A stretch of DNA of 64,000 nt from Ideonella aquatica (GTDB lineage Bacteria; Pseudomonadota; Gammaproteobacteria; Burkholderiales; Burkholderiaceae_C): NCBI RefSeq assembly GCF_018069755.1, contig NZ_JAGQDE010000002.1:310001-374000 (forward strand), given 5' to 3'. Positions 59,599-64,000 of the stretch are shown here, piece by piece (position 1 is the stretch's first letter; each line of letters begins with the position of its first letter). Below the pieces are notes generated by a model. It was not told the DNA's origin. It worked only from the letters and a program-made list of their open reading frames with translations, and did no database searches. A program made the position numbers and the translations under genes.

Positions 59599-60147
59599 AT
59601 GATTTCACTGGTGGGCATGCCCGGCAGCGGCAAGTCGACGATCGGACGCCAACTCGCGCGCGAATTGGGCTGGCGCTTTGTCGACACCGATGGCGAGATC
59701 GAACGCCGCCTGGGCGAATCCATTCGAGTCCATTTCGAGCGCATGGGCGAGGGCAGCTTCCGCGCGATCGAGTCCGCCACGCTGGCTGAGTTGGCGCAGG
59801 CGGCGGGCGCGGCTCCGTTGGTGATGGCCACTGGCGGTGGTGTGGTGTTGCGCGAGGCCAACCGCGCGGTGCTGCGTGCCGCGGGCCCGGTGGTCTATCT
59901 GCGCTCCTCGCCCGAAGACCTCGCGCGCCGCCTGCGCAACGACCAGCAGCGCCCACTGCTGCAAGGTGGTGACCCGCTGACCCGCCTGCGCAACCTCTAC
60001 CGTGAACGCGATCCGCTGTACCGCGAGGTGGCCAGCTACACGCTGGACACCGGCCGCTCCAGCGTGCCCACCTTGGTGCGGCTGTTGCTGTCGCAGCTGG
60101 AGCTGGCCGGCCTGGTGCCGGCTGACCGGGCGCCGCCACGCCGCTGA
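59599..60147 (+). CDS. aroK: Shikimate kinase
   Basis: Phosphorylates shikimate in aromatic amino acid synthesis. The ATG at 59599 gives 182 residues. Walker [12 protein letters not shown] is at 7-17, the shikimate-binding DTDGEIERR near 32, R in [10 protein letters not shown] near 58 and the lid region [16 protein letters not shown] near 116. It precedes aroB. Confidence 0.95.
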   Translation: MISLVGMPGSGKSTIGRQLARELGWRFVDTDGEIERRLGESIRVHFERMGEGSFRAIESATLAELAQAAGAAPLVMATGGGVVLREANRAVLRAAGPVVYLRSSPEDLARRLRNDQQRPLLQGGDPLTRLRNLYRERDPLYREVASYTLDTGRSSVPTLVRLLLSQLELAGLVPADRAPPRR

Positions 60148-60215
60148 ACCGTCGCCACACGCCGCGTACACTGCGGGTCCGGCCGAGGGGGCTGGATGTC
60201 ATCGAGGGGATCGAG

Positions 60216-61295
60216 TTGAGGCGCGTCGCGATTGATCTGGGGGAGCGCAGCTACCACGTCTGCATTGGCGCGGACCTGTTGGAGCGCTCCGACAGCTTCG
60301 AGGGCCTGCCCCGCTCGTCCACCGCGGTCATCGTCAGCAACGAGACCGTGGCGCCGCTGTACGCCGAACGCCTTCAGCGTGCCCTCGCGCCGCGTCATGC
60401 GCAGGTGCTCAACATCGTGCTGCCCGACGGCGAGGCCCACAAGGAGTGGACCACGCTGAACACGATCTTCGACGTGCTGCTGGCCCAGGGCTGCGACCGC
60501 CAGACCGTGCTCTATGCGCTGGGCGGTGGCGTGATTGGCGACATGACCGGCTTTGCCGCCGCCAGCTACATGCGCGGCGTGCCCTTCGTGCAGGTGCCCA
60601 CCACCTTGCTGGCGCAGGTGGATTCGTCGGTGGGCGGCAAAACGGCCATCAACCACCCGCTGGGCAAGAACATGATCGGGGCGTTCTACCAGCCTCTGCG
60701 GGTGCTGTGCGACCTGTCCACGCTGGCCACGCTGCCCCCTCGCGAGTTGTCGGCGGGCCTGGCCGAGGTCATCAAGTACGGGCCCATCCACGACCCCGCA
60801 TTCCTGGTTTGGCTGGAGCAGAACATCGAGGCCTTGCGCGCCGGCGACCAGGCCGCGCTGGCCCATGCCGTGGCGCGCAGTTGCGAGATCAAGGCCGAGG
60901 TGGTCGGCGCCGACGAACGCGAGGCGGGGCTGCGCGCCATCCTCAACTTCGGCCACACCTTTGGCCATGCGATCGAAGCGGGCCTGGGCTTTGGCGTCTG
61001 GCTGCACGGTGAGGCGGTGGCGGCTGGCATGGTGATGGCGGCCGAGCTGTCGGCCCGCCTGGGCCTGTGCGCGGCCGACCTGCGCCCACGGCTGGAGGCG
61101 CTGCTGCAGCGCGCCGGGCTGCCCGTGCGCGGGCCCCGGTTGGGTGCAGCCGAGTACCTGCAGCACATGCGCGTGGACAAGAAAGCCAGCGCTGGCGAGA
61201 TCCGCTTCGTGCTGATCGAGGGTCTGGGCAGCGCCGTCGTGCGCCCGGCCCCCGATGCGCTGGTGGCCGATGTCATCGAGTCCCTGTGTGCCTGA
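60216..61295 (+). CDS. aroB: 3-dehydroquinate synthase
   Basis: Converts DAHP to 3-dehydroquinate, NAD- and metal-dependent. 359 residues. TTG at 60216 is the start: GAGGGGA lies 5 bases before it, and the ATG at 60196 leads to a stop in another frame. NAD binding is [19 protein letters not shown] near 108, the active-site Lys is in [20 protein letters not shown] near 142 and zinc ligands are in the GHTFGHAIE region near 250. Confidence 0.96.
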   Translation: MRRVAIDLGERSYHVCIGADLLERSDSFEGLPRSSTAVIVSNETVAPLYAERLQRALAPRHAQVLNIVLPDGEAHKEWTTLNTIFDVLLAQGCDRQTVLYALGGGVIGDMTGFAAASYMRGVPFVQVPTTLLAQVDSSVGGKTAINHPLGKNMIGAFYQPLRVLCDLSTLATLPPRELSAGLAEVIKYGPIHDPAFLVWLEQNIEALRAGDQAALAHAVARSCEIKAEVVGADEREAGLRAILNFGHTFGHAIEAGLGFGVWLHGEAVAAGMVMAAELSARLGLCAADLRPRLEALLQRAGLPVRGPRLGAAEYLQHMRVDKKASAGEIRFVLIEGLGSAVVRPAPDALVADVIESLCA

Positions 61296-62454
61296 GTCGC
61301 CGGCTCCGCGCCTGGCGCCCTGGGCCAGCCAGGCGCCGCTCAGCCGCGGCCGACGTCGCCCAGAGCCGCCGGCACCCACGCGCAACGACTTCCAGCGCGA
61401 CCGTGACCGCATCATCCACAGCAGCGCTTTCAGGCGGCTGGTTTACAAGACCCAGGTCTTCATCAACCATGAAGGCGACCTGTTCCGCACCCGGCTGACC
61501 CACTCGCTGGAGGTGGCGCAACTGGGCCGCTCGATCGCCCGCAGCCTGCGCCTGGACGAGGACCTGGTCGAGACCATCGCGCTGGCCCATGACCTGGGCC
61601 ACACCCCCTTCGGCCATGCCGGCCAGGACGCACTGGACGAGTGCATGGCGCCCTGGGGCGGCTTTGAGCACAACCTGCAGAGTCTGCGCGTGGTCGACCG
61701 GCTGGAGCAGCGCTATCCCGAATGGGACGGTCTGAACCTGTGCTTCGAAACCCGCGAGGGCATCCTCAAGCGCTGTCCGTTGGCGCTGGCCACGGCGATG
61801 GAGCAGCAGGAGCCCGGCGGGGTGGGCCGCCGCTTCATCGATGGCACCCAGCCCAGCCTTGAGGCGCAGTTGACCAATCTGGCTGACGAGATCGCCTACA
61901 ACGCCCATGACCTGGACGACGGCGTGCGCTCCGGCCTGATCACCTTGGAGCAGGCGCGTGAGGTGCCACTGGTCGATCGCCATTGCTGCGAGGCCCTGGC
62001 GACCCACCCGGGCCTGGCCGCGATGCCGCCGCGGCGCCTGCTGGCCGAAACCATTCGCCGCATGCTGTCCGCCCAGGTTTACGACGTGATCGCCGCCAGC
62101 CAGGCGGCTCTCGATGCGGCGCAGCCGGCCGACGCCTGGGCCGCCCGCCGTTGTCGAGGTCTGATCGGATTCAGCGAGGCCATGCGCCACGACAGTGCTG
62201 CGCTGAAGCGCTTTCTGTTCGCGGCGCTGTACCGACACCCCCAGGTCAATGACAGCACGGCGCGCGCGCGGCGCATCGTCGCCGACCTCTTCACCGCCTA
62301 CATGGCCGATCCCGGTTTGCTGCCGCCGGAGTTTCGCGACCCGACCGACGCGGCCCGCGGCGTGTCCGATTACATCGCCGGCATGACCGATCGCTACGCC
62401 CGGCGCGAGCACCAACGCCTGACGGGGCAGCAGCTGTTTCTGGAGGGAACCTGA
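61288..62454 (+). CDS. dgt: dGTP triphosphohydrolase-like protein
   Basis: HD-domain hydrolase that splits dNTPs to nucleoside and triphosphate. GTG at 61288 overlaps the aroB stop and is preferred; the frame opens at 61255. The 388 residues include [20 protein letters not shown], metal-binding His in [10 protein letters not shown] and the HD pair in [14 protein letters not shown] near 105. Such dgt-like genes follow aroB in many betaproteobacteria. It ends one base before the transposase gene begins. Confidence 0.93.
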   Translation: MPESPAPRLAPWASQAPLSRGRRRPEPPAPTRNDFQRDRDRIIHSSAFRRLVYKTQVFINHEGDLFRTRLTHSLEVAQLGRSIARSLRLDEDLVETIALAHDLGHTPFGHAGQDALDECMAPWGGFEHNLQSLRVVDRLEQRYPEWDGLNLCFETREGILKRCPLALATAMEQQEPGGVGRRFIDGTQPSLEAQLTNLADEIAYNAHDLDDGVRSGLITLEQAREVPLVDRHCCEALATHPGLAAMPPRRLLAETIRRMLSAQVYDVIAASQAALDAAQPADAWAARRCRGLIGFSEAMRHDSAALKRFLFAALYRHPQVNDSTARARRIVADLFTAYMADPGLLPPEFRDPTDAARGVSDYIAGMTDRYARREHQRLTGQQLFLEGT

Positions 62455-62455
62455 G

Positions 62456-63154
62456 GTGGGTCGCCCGCTGCGGCTGGTCGCGCCCGGCCTGCCTCATCAC
62501 CTGATCCAGCGCGGCCACAACGGCCAGCCGGTCTTTCTGGACGAGCAGGATCGCCAGCGTTTCCTGGACGACCTGCAGGTCGCGCTGCGCGAGTACCGCC
62601 TGGTGCTGCATGCCTACGTGTTGATGGGCAACCACATCCACCTGCTGCTGACACCGCCGGACGAGGCCTCGCTGAGCCGGGCGATGCAGTCGCTGGGGCG
62701 GCGTTATGTGGGCTGGTTCAATCATCGGCACCAGCGCCGTGGCACGCTCTGGGAAGGGCGCTTCAAGACCAGTGTGGTCGACACCGAGGGTTACTTCCTC
62801 GCCTGCCAGCGCTATGTCGAACTCAACCCGCAGCGCGCCGGCCTGGCATCTGACTTGCTCAGCTACCGCTGGTCCAGTCTGGCGCACCACCTTGGCGCGC
62901 GGCAGGATCCGTTGATCACCGACCATCCCGCCTTCTGGCTGCTGGGCAACACCCCTTTTGAGCGGGAAGCCGCCTATCGGCGCTGGCTGGAGGAGGGGCT
63001 GGACGAGTCGCGCGAGCGCTTCCTCCACGACACCCTGACCAAGGGCGGCGTGCTGGGCGGCGAGCGCTTCGTGGCCGCGCTGGCTCAGCAGACCCAGCGC
63101 CGATTGACGCCAGGGCGGCGTGGTCGTCCGCCCAAGCCCGCCGTCAAAGCCTGA
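62456..63154 (+). mobile_element. REP-associated tyrosine transposase (RAYT)
   Basis: 232 residues from a GTG one base after dgt. This is an IS200/Y1-type HUH nuclease: the His pair is in MGNHIHLLLTPP near 60, catalytic Tyr in YVELNPQRAGL near 121, and the family block RRGTLWEGRFKTSVV lies near 97. The C-terminus is basic (RRGRPPKP, AT-hook-like). RAYTs are single-copy, vertically kept enzymes that act on short palindromic repeats; such repeats follow directly at 63174-63249. It is an active-looking, full-length copy. Confidence 0.9.
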
Positions 63155-63173
63155 GTCCTGGGCGACCAGCATT

Positions 63174-63249
63174 TAATCGAGTCTGACACCAATAAATTGG
63201 TTCTGACGGCTGCTCTCCGAATTAAATGGAGTCTGACACCATTTAAATC
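63174..63249 (+). repeat. Palindromic repeats of the RAYT
   Basis: Two copies of GAGTCTGACACCA, at 63180-63192 and 63229-63241, in A/T-rich arms. The second lies in an inverted repeat AAATGG...CCATTT, the first next to CCAAT/ATTGG (63189-63200). They form a RAYT-associated pair between the enzyme gene and gltB. The rest of the 160-base gap holds only the likely gltB leader. Confidence 0.75.
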
Positions 63250-63314
63250 TGCTTGAGTCGGGGAGGGAAGGCCCGTATCCTCGGGTCATCCCTGATCACG
63301 TGTAGGAGTGCGCC

Positions 63315-64000
<686 letters not shown>

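Overview
This window is chromosomal DNA from a GC-rich betaproteobacterium, most likely Burkholderiales. Pointers are the complete box benzoyl-CoA pathway, the order lptM/cyaY - mrcA - pilMNOPQ - aroK - aroB - dgt - gltB, a Porin_4-type porin, a Bug-type solute-binding protein and dispersed Burkholderiales-style repeats. The genus cannot be read from the sequence alone.

Layout. 1-4.7 kb: housekeeping genes (prfA, hemA, miaB, a CAU-anticodon tRNA). 4.8-9.5 kb: a thiolase and a feruloyl-CoA-synthetase-like ligase, divergent from a first boxB (boxB1). 9.6-11.7 kb: a small accessory patch with an XRE/nucleotidyltransferase pair and a methyltransferase. 11.7-16.4 kb: dadA behind a tandem glycine riboswitch, an M20 amidohydrolase, a Bug binding protein and a divergent LysR regulator. 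16.4-18.3 kb: mnmH and a DUF1566-like secreted protein.

18.3-37.2 kb is the main catabolic region. The minus-strand operon is boxR-boxC-boxB2-boxA-enoyl-CoA hydratase-3-hydroxyacyl-CoA dehydrogenase-MaoC. The plus-strand operon is DUF4863-boxD-bclA-alpha/beta hydrolase-livJHMGF-pcaF. Together they can import benzoate, activate it to benzoyl-CoA, epoxidise and cleave the ring, and feed acetyl-CoA and succinyl-CoA into central metabolism. In-phase YGCA-N6-TGCA repeats lie on both main promoters and between the ligase and boxB1, so BoxR probably controls both loci.

37.4-43.1 kb: a small hypothetical gene, a PhaC-like DUF3141 protein, a fused CoA-transferase and a FabI paralogue. 43.1-49.8 kb: an alcohol dehydrogenase, ftsY, a carboxymuconolactone-decarboxylase-like protein, ilvA with a candidate small RNA just upstream, an OsmC-type protein, a porin, lptM and cyaY. 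49.8-64 kb: PBP1A, pilMNOPQ, an Ig-like lipoprotein inserted before aroK, aroB, dgt, a REP-associated tyrosine transposase with its repeats, and the 5' part of gltB.

Best candidates for something undescribed: (1) the second boxB/ligase/thiolase locus under an apparently shared BoxR operator; (2) the tandem glycine riboswitch between a hippuricase-type hydrolase and dadA; (3) a compact RNA with looped-out anti-Shine-Dalgarno sequence upstream of ilvA; (4) the DUF3141/CoA-transferase/FabI module; (5) the Ig-like lipoprotein between pilQ and aroK. No CRISPR array, prophage, integrase or rRNA gene was seen.
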